64,000 nucleotides of DNA, taken from Apostichopus japonicus. Taxonomy: Eukaryota; Echinodermata; Holothuroidea; Aspidochirotida; Stichopodidae. Below, piece after piece: positions 34,994 to 46,200 of the stretch (position 1 is the first letter of the stretch; every line of letters begins with the position of its first letter). The notes under the pieces were generated by a model that saw only the letters and a list, made by a program, of their open reading frames with translations, ran no database searches and had not been told where the DNA came from. The position numbers and the translations under genes are program-made. The DNA lies in NCBI RefSeq assembly GCF_037975245.1, contig NC_092567.1, positions 15,206,876 to 15,270,875 of the forward strand, given 5' to 3'.

Positions 34994-36923
34994 TAAAGTT
35001 GAGATCATCAAAACTAAAGCCACAAAAATCTATATTTATATTTCTTCTCTTCAAAACACTGGTAAATATTAGTATAAATTTCTTCCAAAATGATTCAACT
35101 GGTAAAAAAATAATTTGGTTTTATTCCTTATATTCTCCTATAACATCCACAAATCACTGCACTGCTTTCACCTAACACTGAATCTGCACCCTGTTGATTA
35201 ATCACCATGGCAACTGGACTGCAAATAATGTGAATTAATTGTAACTCACAGGGCCTGGCTAATTAGTGAGAAAATGTAATTTGTCATTTAATTTAAGTGT
35301 GAAAAATCTAAAACTGCATGGCATTGTAGTGACCAGGTTTAGCATTCCTTGAAATTGCTAGATAATCCTCATAAACATCTCTGGAATTTTTTTGACATCC
35401 CTATGCAAATGAGTTTAGTTTGTTACATGTTGTCTGCCTATTGTCACATGGTATTTGAGTTGGCAGTAGTTTACAGTACATATGTTCTGTTGTAGCTAGA
35501 AGCTAGTTCTCTACTGGATATATGGGAAGTTGAATAGGTTAGGCAGTAGCAATGTATGTCTTTGTCCACCTCATGTTGTAAGTCTGTTATATCAATCTGT
35601 TTATTGCCTCTCACATTCCCAGTGACTGTGACATCCACACCTATCTGGCCTTGGCTATTTCATATACATATTACAGCATGTTTCTCCGCCTCGTAGTTTA
35701 CTTTGCTAGCTGCTGTTTATTGGTATTTAATATTTATTCTGTCCTCATGCATCGTCAGACATGCACTTCTCATCGTGTCGTCAGATGTTTTCAAATCATT
35801 GCACATCAGTTATCAAATATATTTTCAAGCTCAGCGTTACTACCAAGTCATGGGAACAGTTTTAATCTTCAGCACTCTACCAGTCTCTGCTATTACATTG
35901 CACAGCATTTTCCTGGCTCGTCACTTCTAGTGCACACATACACTTTCTGTCACACCAGCAATAATCAGCTATTTTAGCTTCTTTGACTATAGTTACTACT
36001 ATAGTCACATAGTAACTTACTAGGGATCTACCAGTTTTCCCCATTTCCCCATCCTTGCATACGCTGCACAACATGGAGTCAGTTACTGAATATTACTGTA
36101 CCTAGGCACCTCCTCAACAACTGGTCCATGACGGATGACAAAAATACTTAGGCAACTATTCATGATGACTTTATCGAGTATTAGCCTTAAAACTTGTTAT
36201 TTTCATCCTTTCAAGCAGACACACTTCCCTCACGTACACGACCACATCTCTGAATGTCATGTCAGTTTTACCACATGATCGGAGAACGAGCAGATTCTAC
36301 ACACACAGGCCCAGGAAACATCTGACAAACAGATGGAACTTTTCTGACACCCAAGTTTCAAGATAATCGGGCGCTATTTCGTCTACCATAGCAACCAGTA
36401 AAACTGATCATACTTTGTTCCAACTATCACACCATCCGTTCGACCCTTTCACACCCTCCCCCAACCTTGTCTCACTTCTCCAACAAGGTCTGTTTACATA
36501 TTTTCATGCCATACAATATATTATACGAAAAAAAGCCAAAACATTTTGTAATTTTTATGAACAAAGTTCCGCCTCATCATACTAGTTCTTCCCACTATGA
36601 TGAAAGTAGCTGATTTTTGTAAACCAATTCCCCAGTTACGCAGTGAAGCTTGTTCAGCAAATCTTTGGGTTTTGCTCTTAGCCTAATGGCGATAACATCT
36701 ACTAATACCAACACTACAAATCGATACAGTGTTTGTTACCTTCTTCTTGCAACTCACAATAGAAATATTCCACAACAATTTGAAACTCTCAAACAATTCT
36801 GAAAATATCGTTAAAAAAAGTCAAAACTTCTCATAAATACATTTCTATACAAAAATATCATTCTGGAACATGCCTAGATATGAAGAATGGAAAAATGAAT
36901 GACTTTGTAACAAGGTGATGAAA

Positions 36924-36929
36924 TTTAAT
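36924..36929 (-). terminator. candidate IFTAP poly(A) signal
   Basis: On the - strand this is ATTAAA, 124 bases after the IFTAP stop. No AATAAA lies nearer. It gives a short 3' UTR. Confidence 0.35.
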
Positions 36930-37052
36930 TGCACTATAAGTTCACTGGAGAGATAGGGTTTACTGCATCTGATGCTATCAATTACAAAATTCTCCCACTC
37001 TCCTTCAAAGGTATTTTGTTAAGTACACTCTTGGAACCGTCAAAAGCTGTAT

Positions 37053-37172
37053 TCAACTCGGCATTTGGGAGAACGACGGATTCTCGTGACTCCATTTTGG
37101 AGTCAATCTAACATTGTCGTAGTCAAAGTCGGGATCCAGAGTAAACGCTTGTACTTCATCAGATTGTGATTC
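37053..37172 (-). CDS. IFTAP: IFTAP terminal coding exon
   Basis: The acceptor on the - strand is ttctttccag. It encodes ESQSDEVQAFTLDPDFDYDN, then VRLTPKWSHENPSFSQMPS and TGA (37055-37053). The F-T-L-D-x-D-F-D-Y-D-N-V run is the most diagnostic part of the gene. The human protein continues further here, so this C-terminus is shorter. Confidence 0.88.
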   Translation of the reverse strand, partial: ESQSDEVQAFTLDPDFDYDNVRLTPKWSHENPSFSQMPS

Positions 37173-40100
37173 CTGGAAAGAATTACCAAAAAGAAATTGT
37201 GAAAATGTAACATTCAACAAAGTTTAGAACGAGAAATTTTGTTACGGAGGAGTGTTAGCTCAGTGGTTAACGCTGGTGCCTTCCAATCATAAGGTCCCAA
37301 GTTTGAGTCACTCCAAGATTTATTATATGTCGTCCAGTTACACAGTTGTTGACAATTCATAATCATGGACGTTAAATATGAATCTAAGAGACTGACTTCG
37401 GTCAGCTTGCGGCTTTGATAAGCCAATGAGGCTTCTTCGCGAGTTCCTGCTTGCAGGAGGATCTAAAATACATACATTCATACATACATGCATCTAAGTG
37501 AGTCTCTGGTCAAGAATTTCCTCGCTTTGGCTAAGAGTGTGTGTAGTATATAATCCCTTTCCAAGGGAATTGTGTTCACATTTTACGTACAATCGTCACA
37601 GGCTGGATCCAAGGGGACTGGGGTTCAGAGTGGATCAGTTATTAAAGTTGTTTAGTTTTTGTACCCAGGCTCTCTCTATTTTGGGTGACTTTTCTCAAGA
37701 AAAAAGTACCTTAGAAATTCCTGAGTTGAACTTCAATCTTACAGTGGTGTAGTTATTGTGGCAAAATCTACCATTACCTGATGTGTATAGATGTGGAGTA
37801 TAAAGCAGGAAGTCTTATAACTTATACCATCCTACTCATAGGATGATACATTGACACTCGACTAGTTAAGTAGTCTACACATTTCAGATGGTAAATATCC
37901 AAGATGGGACATTAAGAATAAGATATACTTATATATCAGTCGATCGCCTCAGCACTATTAATTGGCACTGCCGTGACAATTGCACTGGAAGAAAGAGCGA
38001 GTGTTGTGTGGGGTGGGGGGGGGGGAAATGGGAGGAGCAAGCATGTCTTACAACCCCCCTCTCCCAATTAAGAGGCGAGTATTTTCACTAAACAAATACA
38101 GTAATTTTCATAAAACCATGCAGTTTTAAGTTGGTCACGGTAGCTTTAAAAGTGGATGGTGGGTAAGTTAAATAGCTCCTGGCATCTGTAGCGATGCAAG
38201 TTGTACCAAAGCTTGGTTCAGCTAGACCATTGGCAATGATATAAAAGCCATGCGCACATACAGACTTTTCCAGGGACTACTTTTTTAACCTTATACATTG
38301 CAAGGCTCACCTCGACCTGGATAGTCGGGTCTCCTTCCAAATTGCGGACTGATAATCTTATTTCGCTGACTTCAACTTTTGCTTCTTGGATATCTTCTGT
38401 TGGATCAAACTCTCCGGGCAGATGAGAGATGATCTTCCATACAGAGACCGACTCCAACTCTCCCGTTGGGTCAGAATTTGCCTCTCCTGGTGGGCCTGAA
38501 TTGGCCTCTCCAGGTGGGTCTGAATTGGCCTCTCCAGGTGGGTCTGAATTGGCCTCTCCAGGTGGGTCTGAATTGGCCTCTCCAGGTGGGTCTGAATTGG
38601 CCTCTCCAGGTTGGTCTGACTTGGCCTCTCCAGGTGGGTCTGAAATGGCGTCTCCAGGTGGGTGTGATGAGAATTTCTGCATAAAGCCTGAAACCAACAA
38701 AGTAAAAGTCAATTAGACTTTTGATTGTGGCAATTTTTGAAAAATTTCTGACAAAGTGCTACAGAAGTGTTAAAAGGTCATTAAATTGAAATCTTTATAT
38801 ACACATTGTAAACAGTTAAAGTTTCGCAAAATGACTGTTTTGTTTTGAACATGTAGTGTATCTCAAAAACATGTCAATATAACTGAAAATTATTGTTTCG
38901 ACAAGTTAACCAAAATGCCCAAAAGTTTAAAATTACCATTTTATCAACTTTGTACCATTTTGACAATGTGTAATAAATACTATTTTGACATGATTTACCA
39001 ACTGCACAAAACTGCAAATATGTGAAAATAACCATTTTGAACATTTAGTACCATCTTGACAAAAAAGTCAAAATTTAAAAAATGCCATTTTGATGCAAAA
39101 CATCCCATGTGTCAACTGCCATTTTCCATACCTAGTGTCATCTTCAACTTGACAAAAAGAAAAGAAAAGAAATGCAAAAAATCTGCCCAAAAATCAACCA
39201 ATCATATCATATTAAGATGTAATGACTGTGCTACAAGCAAAGAATTTAAAAATTACCATTTGCATACGCACCATCTGGACAAAACTTTAAATATCCAGAA
39301 AAGTACCGTTTTTAAGAGATGTGCAGACTGTGCTAGAGGGTGGGTATAACATGATGCTGAATAGTTACAAAAAAGAACTACATGGGCATTTTTTCAAGTG
39401 TTTTGTTTGTAATCTAATTAAATCTCAAGTAAACCCACCTCTATTTGGTGACAGGTCGTCTGTCTCCTCTTTTTCGATACTATCTTTCATTCCTAATGTC
39501 AGTTGTTTGGCATCCAGGAATGTCAAGGAGTCGGCAGAATCCTCGAGAAGATCAGAGATGTCCTCGAATGAGAGGTCGTCCGAGTCGTCTTCGTCGCTCG
39601 ACATCTCATCTAGAAAATTATCAACCTGAGAGGACATTAGGAAACGGGGTAGGAGAGAAAATCGGTTACATTGTTTGTATCACTTCCTAACTTTACGTCA
39701 CACAAAGATGAACGGAATGAAATATATCATATTTTAATAAATGTACTGTATTAAACTACGGAAGGTGTGCAAAAGGTAGCGTAATAACTTAATAGCATAA
39801 TAAGTAATCATATCTAGAATAATAAGTAATCTTATCTAGCATTATAAGTAATTTGTTTTATTTACTTTTTATATTTTTTTATTCATATTTTTTTTATCTA
39901 GGTAATGCCTTAAGACCAGCAATTCTATTCTAGTGGAAGCTAATTTAAAGCTCCTCTGCCCGGGTAATTCTAAATCAAACAGAGAAAAAAAGTTAAAAAA
40001 AAACTGCTTATCTACTGCAAAAATCCTGTGTAAAACAGTATAAGTTAGAGTGCCTGACTTTTCAATCCTAGCAGGATCTTCTTCAAAGGCAAACTGAAAA

Positions 40101-42477
40101 AGAGAACCAGATTTAGTACACATATAAACTAGAGAGAAGTATAATTCTTACAATATTACTTACCTTCACATATTTCTGCTGTGGAAGTCTTTGCCTTGGA
40201 GTAGTTAAAGAGTTGTAGCCTTCACCAAGCTCCTGGTAATTAAATGGAATTATAATAAAATGTTACTATCATATGACATTTTTATATGTTATACTGCATG
40301 GGTGGGCAACATGCACCTCTTCTGCAACATGTACAGTATTCCAAGGAGAAATGTAATGGGGCCAGGTTTTTAAATAAGGGGTTAATCAACGGTCTAGCGT
40401 GCGTTACTCACAGGATTAATGCACGATCGGGGGATAATGCAAGCGATGCACGAGGGCGGAGCCCGAGTGCATCCAGCGATAGCATTAACACCCGGAGTGC
40501 ATTAATCATGTGAGTAACGCACGCTAGACCGTTGATTAACCCCGTTCATTCATACACTACCATTTGTGTGGGGGGAAATCATAAAACAAAACATTTTTGG
40601 TTACATATAACCAAAGATTTATTAAAGTGATGCCCCGTAATTTTACCGTGCGTTACTCACAGGATTAACCACGGTCAGCTGACCTGAATGGACCAATAGG
40701 ATTTAGGAATCTTTACTAAGTATGAATGAACACCTAATAATGAAGGCCTGCAGAATTTTATAGCAAAGAAAAGCATGCAATGTGTATGCTTTCTATTATC
40801 AAAGTTTGTGCCTATAATTCACAAATAAAGATATTGTCTTTCCTTTCTATACCTCAGTTTCTAAATCGTCCAAGTTTTCTACGTCTTTATCGTCTGCTTT
40901 TCTTCTAGGAACTAATAGATTTTGCTCCAACGCTGTGTCATGCATTCCTGCACTTCTTTCCCTCTTTACATTCATCTCACGTTCAAATAAGTTCTCTTCT
41001 GGGTATTCCTCCATTCCTGGTATGAACTCGTCAACATCTTCTGTATCGTATGTAAAAAAGAATACAAACAATTTTCCATAAATTTAAACATTTTGTGCAG
41101 CCAAAATGGCAAATCTTAGTTAAGTGAAACTATCTTGTGAGTATTGCATTAAAGATCTGCTTTATTGGCACCAATTATAGCACGTTATAGTTAGGAAAGT
41201 TACTTGAGATTACATAATTGACCTGCCACGGTCGTAAATCGACCTCAGGCTCAACAATTAGCCTGCATAGATCCTTAACACCATTAGAATCTTTGTATAA
41301 ACACTGTTTGGAAATATGTTCATGTCTACAGTGTAGTTAATCATACAGCATTCACACAAAGACCCTCATACTAGAAACAATATGTGGTAAGCGTTGCAGA
41401 CTATAATTGGAAAAAAAGAGGTCATGTTACGACCATGGGAGGTCGATTACGTAATCTCAAGAAACTTTTCCATGATAGAGTGCTATAGTTGGGGTCTATA
41501 CAGCAGACCTTTAAAGATGATGATTATTAAACCCAATATCATGCTAAATAGACCAATGGTATTTATTTAAATTTGAATATTAAATTTATCTGCAATGTAA
41601 CCGGTATGCTTAGTACTCATGGAGACATTTAATGAATACTTGCACACTTCCTGATTCTAGGGATAATTTAGAATGTCAGATCCTTTGTTGAGGTAATCTT
41701 GAAAATTTTTTAAAACTTTGGGCCACTATTGATCATCTTTAAAATGAGGCTATGAAGTAACTTAATACATATGAGAGGAAAAAGAATTAAATAATGATTT
41801 AAATAGTAATGTTAATTTCAATAGTTGTTGTTGAGCATTATCAAAACAACTTCTCTGTTCAAGAGAGCTTACAGTTAACACTATTACTGCTTGATTACTG
41901 TATAACCATACAATTGGACATCCCTTACTAACAGCAGATTGAGTTCTTAGCACTCTGTTGATTAGAAACAAAAGTATGTTTTGGTAGAGTTATTAAATTG
42001 TTAAAGCAGTGGATTGCAGGTGAACAATTAGACATGGACTGAGGAACTGATTTGAAATAAATTTGGAAGAATTCCTGAAATGAAACCATATGTCAAAAGG
42101 TGAACATCTTAAAACTAGGAAAGATAATTAAACAAATACATGGAGTTTAAGGCAACCTTATTTTTAGAATTGCAGAAATGCATTGAATGATATAACCATA
42201 CTTTTTTTTTCATCATGATGCTTAAGGTTAAAAAGAACGGTTCACTGCACAAAGGAAAGAATCGGAGGAAATATATATCTCTTCAGGTTGACAAGAGTGG
42301 TATATCTTACATACCCTTCTTAAGGTACATGAAAGAGTCCATGAACTGTTCGTAGCTCTGTACAGGAGAAGCCAAGACCATGTTAATTGCAGAAGGTACA
42401 TGTACTTCTGTGAGCTGGTTGGTTTCATTATCTCTCACTTCTGGAGTGATCTGGTTTGGCGGTTGAGCAGCAGCCAT
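37053..42477 (-). CDS. IFTAP: IFTAP-like intraflagellar-transport-associated protein (gene-level entry)
   Basis: Six coding exons join in phase on the - strand: 42477-42315, 41040-40853, 40232-40164, 39625-39439, 38687-38311 and 37172-37053. Together they make 1104 bases and 367 residues. From memory of human C11orf74/IFTAP (221 residues), three blocks correspond. YEQFMDSFMYL is near the N-terminus, VDNFLDEMSSDEDD is in the middle, and VQAFTLDPDFDYDN is near the C-terminus; the human protein has VDNFLD and an FDYDNV motif in the same order. The family binds the IFT-A machinery and is linked to ciliary trafficking of GPCRs. The extra length is mostly an octapeptide repeat in the fifth exon. 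The chosen ATG gives an N-terminus close to the human length, but the frame stays open upstream to the acceptor, so an earlier start in a 5' exon is possible. The protein is acidic, apparently disordered and has no membrane segment. Confidence 0.82.
37246..37494 (+). mobile_element. tRNA-derived SINE, family A, copy 3 (fullest)
   Basis: The head has a clear A box (ttagctcagtggttaac) and B box (gtttgagtcactcc), then the shared family body and a CATA-type tail. It lies in the last IFTAP intron in the opposite orientation to that gene, 74 bases from the terminal exon. Confidence 0.82.
38311..38687 (-). CDS. IFTAP: IFTAP exon with octapeptide repeat
   Basis: The acceptor on - is ttggtttcag and the donor is GTCGAG|gtgagc; 377 bases. 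After FMQKFSS come nine tandem octapeptides, typically DPPGEANS, encoded by 24-bp units (about 38454-38672). The rest reads SVSVWKIISHLPGEFDPTE and a Val/Glu-rich end. The central units are almost identical at DNA level, so copy number is likely to vary between individuals. Short ORFs on the + strand here are shadows of this repeat. Confidence 0.85.
38454..38672 (-). repeat. IFTAP: 24-bp coding minisatellite in IFTAP
   Basis: Nine 24-base units; the central six differ by only one or two bases. The period is a multiple of three, so the reading frame survives expansion and contraction. Confidence 0.9.
38820..39320. other. IFTAP intron with degenerate ccattttgaca repeats
   Basis: The intron between exons 38687 and 39439 contains loosely repeated accattttgaca / aaatatgtgaaa phrases. 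No exon or defined element is seen. Confidence 0.4.
39439..39625 (-). CDS. IFTAP: IFTAP exon: VDNFLD acidic block
   Basis: The acceptor on - is atgtcctctcag and the donor is AGAG|gtgggt; 62 codons plus one base. It encodes VDNFLDEMSSDEDDSDDLSF, then an acidic Leu/Ser-rich run and TFLDAKQLTLGMKDS. The VDNFLD motif followed by acidic residues is shared with the vertebrate protein. Confidence 0.88.
40053..40095 (+). repeat. fragment of the hairpin-bearing dispersed repeat
   Basis: The sequence gcctgacttttcaatcctag followed by caggatcttcttcaaaggc matches the arms at 10231-10292 and 46738-46785. It lies in the IFTAP intron between exons 40164 and 39625. Confidence 0.6.
40164..40232 (-). CDS. IFTAP: IFTAP short exon
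   Basis: The acceptor on - is ttaattaccag and the donor is GTGAAG|gtaagt; 23 codons, phase 0 at both ends (skippable). It encodes ELGEGYNSLTTPRQRLPQQK and YVK. Confidence 0.75.
40378..40543. mobile_element. 166-bp foldback palindrome
   Basis: Outer arms of about 47 bases (ggggttaatcaacggtctag... and ...ctagaccgttgattaacccc) are near-perfect inverted copies. An inner hairpin around gagggcggagccc makes almost the whole element self-complementary. A partial arm recurs at about 40646-40672 (gtgcgttactcacaggatta). It is probably a MITE; no clear target duplication is seen. Confidence 0.75.
40853..41040 (-). CDS. IFTAP: IFTAP exon
   Basis: The acceptor on - is catacgatacag and the donor is ACTGAG|gtatag; 188 bases. 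It encodes DVDEFIPGMEEYPEENLF, a basic REMNVKRERSAGMHD segment and an acidic DDKDVENLDDLETE end. The first two bases complete a Glu codon begun in the first coding exon. Confidence 0.8.
41153..41510. mobile_element. TTAA-flanked MITE with about 88-bp inverted repeats
   Basis: The left end (AGATCTGCTTTATTGG...) and the right end (...TATACAGCAGACCT) are inverted repeats over roughly 88 bases, including the cttgagattac / gtaatctcaag core. TTAA flanks both sides (41149-41152 and 41511-41514). TTAA targets are used by piggyBac and Kolobok transposons. The 180-base centre has no coding capacity. It lies in the first IFTAP intron. Confidence 0.75.
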
Positions 42478-42509
42478 AACCTTTTTCTTTCTGTCATCTA
42501 ATGTAATTG
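42315..42509 (-). CDS. IFTAP: IFTAP first coding exon
   Basis: The acceptor on - is atctaatttcag (42512-42510) and the donor is AAGAAGG|gtatgt. The ATG at 42477 starts MAAAQPPNQITPEVRDNETN and the exon ends with SYEQFMDSFMYLKK; 54 codons plus one base are coding from that ATG. The 32 bases between acceptor and ATG remain open in frame (ITLDDRKKKV), so this could instead be an internal coding exon. Confidence 0.8.
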
Positions 42510-43243
42510 CTGAAATTAGATCATAGAATAATATGATGATGGTTTATAACTTTATAATATCAAACAGAATGTTCAAAATTACTGGAGAAAATGCGAATCC
42601 TAACCTGATACTATGAAGTATGATAGGGAGTCCAAAACATGGCACTTTTCGCTAAATATTTAACAAAGTAGGCTTATCCCATCCTCATCTCCAAGAAGGT
42701 CTCCTACATAGATTTGACAAGTGCAAAGATGGTGCGTTAATAATATTAATTTGAGCTCAGGTCCAGGGGTCAATCCCACGGTGCATAAAACATTCATGTC
42801 AATGAATTTGTGATATGGAACTAGAACTTGTAACATCATGCATTTCATACAGACTACAACATTGTCATGAACTCACAAGTCGTGGTGCCATAACTAACGT
42901 TAGATTAGGAAGGAATAAAGGCCTACTTGCTAGTATAAGAAAAACTGAAGCCTGACGTGTGGCCTAAAGTTAATTGTCACACTAAGTTACACTTAGGATA
43001 ACACTAACAGTTGAGTTAGGCTAGGCCTAACGTAATATAAAAGTTATAGTCTGATGTTTAAGTCTAACATAGCATTTGTCTAAAATTTCCTTATGCAGGT
43101 GTATACATACTTTAAGCTTGGAGAAAGGCTTTGCTGGCGCAAGCAGGCATTTTGTAACAATATGTAACTTTCTGTATGGGTTACTTTTCCACCCAGCATC
43201 AGTATCTTTCTCTCATTTATTTACACTTAGAACCAATCTGACC
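42510..43243. promoter_or_regulatory. shared head-to-head interval between IFTAP and the CH-ankyrin gene
   Basis: The two coding starts are about 0.77 kb apart on opposite strands, and both first coding exons have an acceptor-like AG upstream. The 5' UTR exons and promoters must therefore lie in or just beyond this interval. No TATA box or complete X-box is seen. A bidirectional promoter is inferred from geometry only. Confidence 0.35.
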
Positions 43244-43286
43244 ATGGAGGCTGACATATTGAAGGCTCATTCAATATACGAGAAAA
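43244..43286 (+). CDS. CH-ankyrin gene, first coding exon
   Basis: The ATG is at 43244, 13 bases after an acceptor-like ttacacttag; the donor is GAAAA|gtaatc. It encodes MEADILKAHSIYEK plus one base. The one-base overhang fits the next exon only if the acceptor there is taGAG|GT, which gives Ser. This is the weakest exon of the model because it is short and has few constraints. Confidence 0.5.
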
Positions 43287-46200
43287 GTAATCTTCCAAGA
43301 ATAGATTTGTTGCCCAAATTTAATCAAATTATCTTCTTTTTTATTATTAATTGTTTCTTAATATATTTTTAAATTATCGAATTTATAATAATAATTTAAG
43401 TACTTTTCTGATATAATTCTTTCTATTTAATAAATTTAACTTTACTTAACTTGGCAGCTAATTGCGCATGGGTATTGTATTCCTGAAGAATGTTGTTGAT
43501 AGCTTTTTTCCTCTCCTGGCAACGAATGAGTTATCTTTCCCTAATTGGAAACATTCGTAGTTTGCCAATCATTCTGATATATGTGATGAACCAGGTGTTA
43601 ACAGAAACATAATACGCCCTTTTTCATCGAATTTGTGACTTATTTCTCATGGTAAGCTTCTCAGAGAATTCAGAATAATATTACGATTAACTTGAGACCT
43701 AACGAAAGACATGTGTAGTGTTTCGTGGAACCGGTATCAAGCGAAATTGTTTGTAGTGTGAGAAGTATGCCATACATGGAGGGTCTCACTCAGTTTGGTT
43801 TACTGTAAAAGTTCAGCGTAAGCACTTCACTGCCGATAAAGTTAATATTACGATGTAGCTAAGGCTAGTAGGAGAAGGAAGTATTGATTAATTAATTACT
43901 TAACTTAGTAATGTTTCACTTGCAAACTTAGGAAGAGTCTATGAGGAGAAAAGCAGATTAACGGGAACGGACACAATAATTGCAGAAAACCCTGCAACTC
44001 GTCTATCTACAGTACCTCGCAGCTGGCTGAGAAGTCACAGTTAACATCTACATTTAACCTATAGTATACCTATAATTTGATAGTGTACTATTCTGTGATC
44101 AGTACAACACTTCAATCACACATAGGTGCTAATACATCACTGTATTTGTGGAGAATTAGGCTGAGAATATTTTCAATAATATACAGTATATTAAAAAAAA
44201 CCCATTCATAATGCATTGTGGACTGACAATTACATGTTGTGCCATTCTCAAAATGCATTTCATTGCAATGCTCACTGGGAGTGGGAAGCAAGACGGTTTT
44301 AAAGGGATTACATTTGGGTTTAATATGGGTATTTTGTAATTGCTCCTTTTGAATGTGTGAACTGTGATCATTGATAGCATACCTGTCAACTCTAATGCAA
44401 CTCTCAGCTTAGGTTTACTAGTTATGTATCAACATTCTTGAAAGAGTGTCGCAACGTATTGCCATTCAGAAATTTCTGTGCTTGCCTAGCAATTTATTTC
44501 ATCATGAACTTTTAATCTTGCCACTGCATAATAAAAAGAGAATTATTTCGGCCAACAGGTTCAAAGATAACCATTGGGAATTGCCTATCTTTTAATTTGT
44601 CAAGAAGATCAACTTACTTTTACCTTTAATTTAAGGAACTTGATGCCGAACAAGATTAAACATCAAATAAAATCTTAAATTTTCAAACTGTTATTAATGG
44701 TATGTATTATAAATTGTTCCTTCAGTTGTAAATAATTTTGTAATGACACAGGCCTGTACATTAAACTATGCATGTATCTCTTCTATCACTTATATTTTGT
44801 AGAGGTTCATTGCTTTATCCTAAAGTCCTTTGGCAGGAGTATACCAGGATGTCCCTCAGGACAAAGGTCAATGGTATCACTGCCTGGGTCAACCTGAGGC
44901 TCAAGGGATATGACCTACTCCTCAACAATGTTCTCATGGACTTGATGAAAGGGACAAATGTAAAGATGTTGATTCAAAGTGAGTTTCACAAAGATATTTA
45001 AAGTTTATCTGTATTACCTCCAAATATGATAAATTACAATAAAATGGTCACTGACTGTCGAAGCATTATGTATTTTGTACTGCTTTCTGCAGAGCATGTT
45101 AACTTATTGCCTTAAAAGTTTTATTAAATTCTATAAAGTCTAATAAAGTCTCTCTGACATTTAGGGAATGATATCAATGGCTAACAACCTTAAGGAAGTT
45201 TTTTGTGGCAGAAATTACTGTACTAGCAAAGCATGTTACCATTTGGGTGGGGATAGGGGTGGAGGAAGTGAAGGGGGGGAGGGGAAAGGTGGAGAGGTAA
45301 GAGAGAGGGGTATAATCCATTAAGTGATATCAAAGACATAGCAAGACAGTAGGCATAAGATATCTCTAAATTTTGGAAATATTTCTAGTCAAAGTGATGA
45401 CAATGTAAGAAACACCTTCTTCATCTTCACTATTGTGGGAGGGGTAGAGGGAAAGGAGAGAAGGGTGCAAACAGTTAAAAGTGTTGTATAACATTTTTTT
45501 TTACCCCATTTTCCAGGTTTGACCGGAATTGATAACAAAAAGCTACAGAGTTTTGATGGCCTGACACAACAACAGAAAACTACTAGAGTAGAATGGATTG
45601 TGAAAGAACTCAAAGAAAGGTAAAGACTTTACTATTTGTTTCTGTTGTATATTTTAATTTGTTATGTCGCCCTCAATAGGCACCTTGAAATAAGATGGCT
45701 GACTAAGTAACGAGCAGTTTATCAAAGTCTTTATACTTCTCCTTATTTCCTTGTCATCTTGCATTGGGACATAACAGTTTTCTATGTTAGGCATTGCAAG
45801 TACTATAACAACTAAAAGATGTTTTGGATTTCATTTTGCATTATTGAAATGAGGGGAAAACAACATGGATCTGTATTAATGCATCTCCAATGAATATTTT
45901 CCGTCATAACTTCAACAAGCTGCAATCAATATGAAATTAATTTTAAACTTAATGAGCATTCTGTAGTCACTGAAAATAGCTGAATTTGATGATGTATTGT
46001 TCCAGAAGGATAATTGTTATTACAATCTTCTTACTTTTTGTGGGAACATCTTGCCAGTTTTTAAATATGTTTCCATCTACTCTCTTACCAGCAAACACAG
46101 ATATTGAACATAACGATTCCTCTTTTAATAATTGATGAAATTTTAATATTTACCCCTTCCATGGAGAACTTAAAGCAAATCTGCAGTATTAAGATATTCA

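Larger units (their letters stand above)
30041..37052. other. 3' UTR and convergent intergenic space
   Basis: No exon is seen between the two facing stop codons. The first kilobase carries a tandem hairpin array (30600-31110). Candidate poly(A) hexamers for the PLEKHA-like gene lie at 32795-32800, 33316-33321, 34212-34217 and 34594-34599. A GGTCA-rich cluster lies at 34883-34993. The segment 35000-36900 shows only short, non-homologous open frames. Confidence 0.5.

Noticed and set aside
37251-37330. possible tRNA gene (A and B boxes present)
   Set aside because: The acceptor stem does not close and the sequence continues into a body shared with two other loci, so it is a SINE head. The same holds for the heads at 53407 and 54020.
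37053-42509. RAG-like or Transib-derived gene next to IFTAP
   Set aside because: I looked because of the vertebrate RAG-IFTAP linkage. All coding exons nearby are accounted for by the three genes and none resembles RAG1, RAG2 or a transposase.
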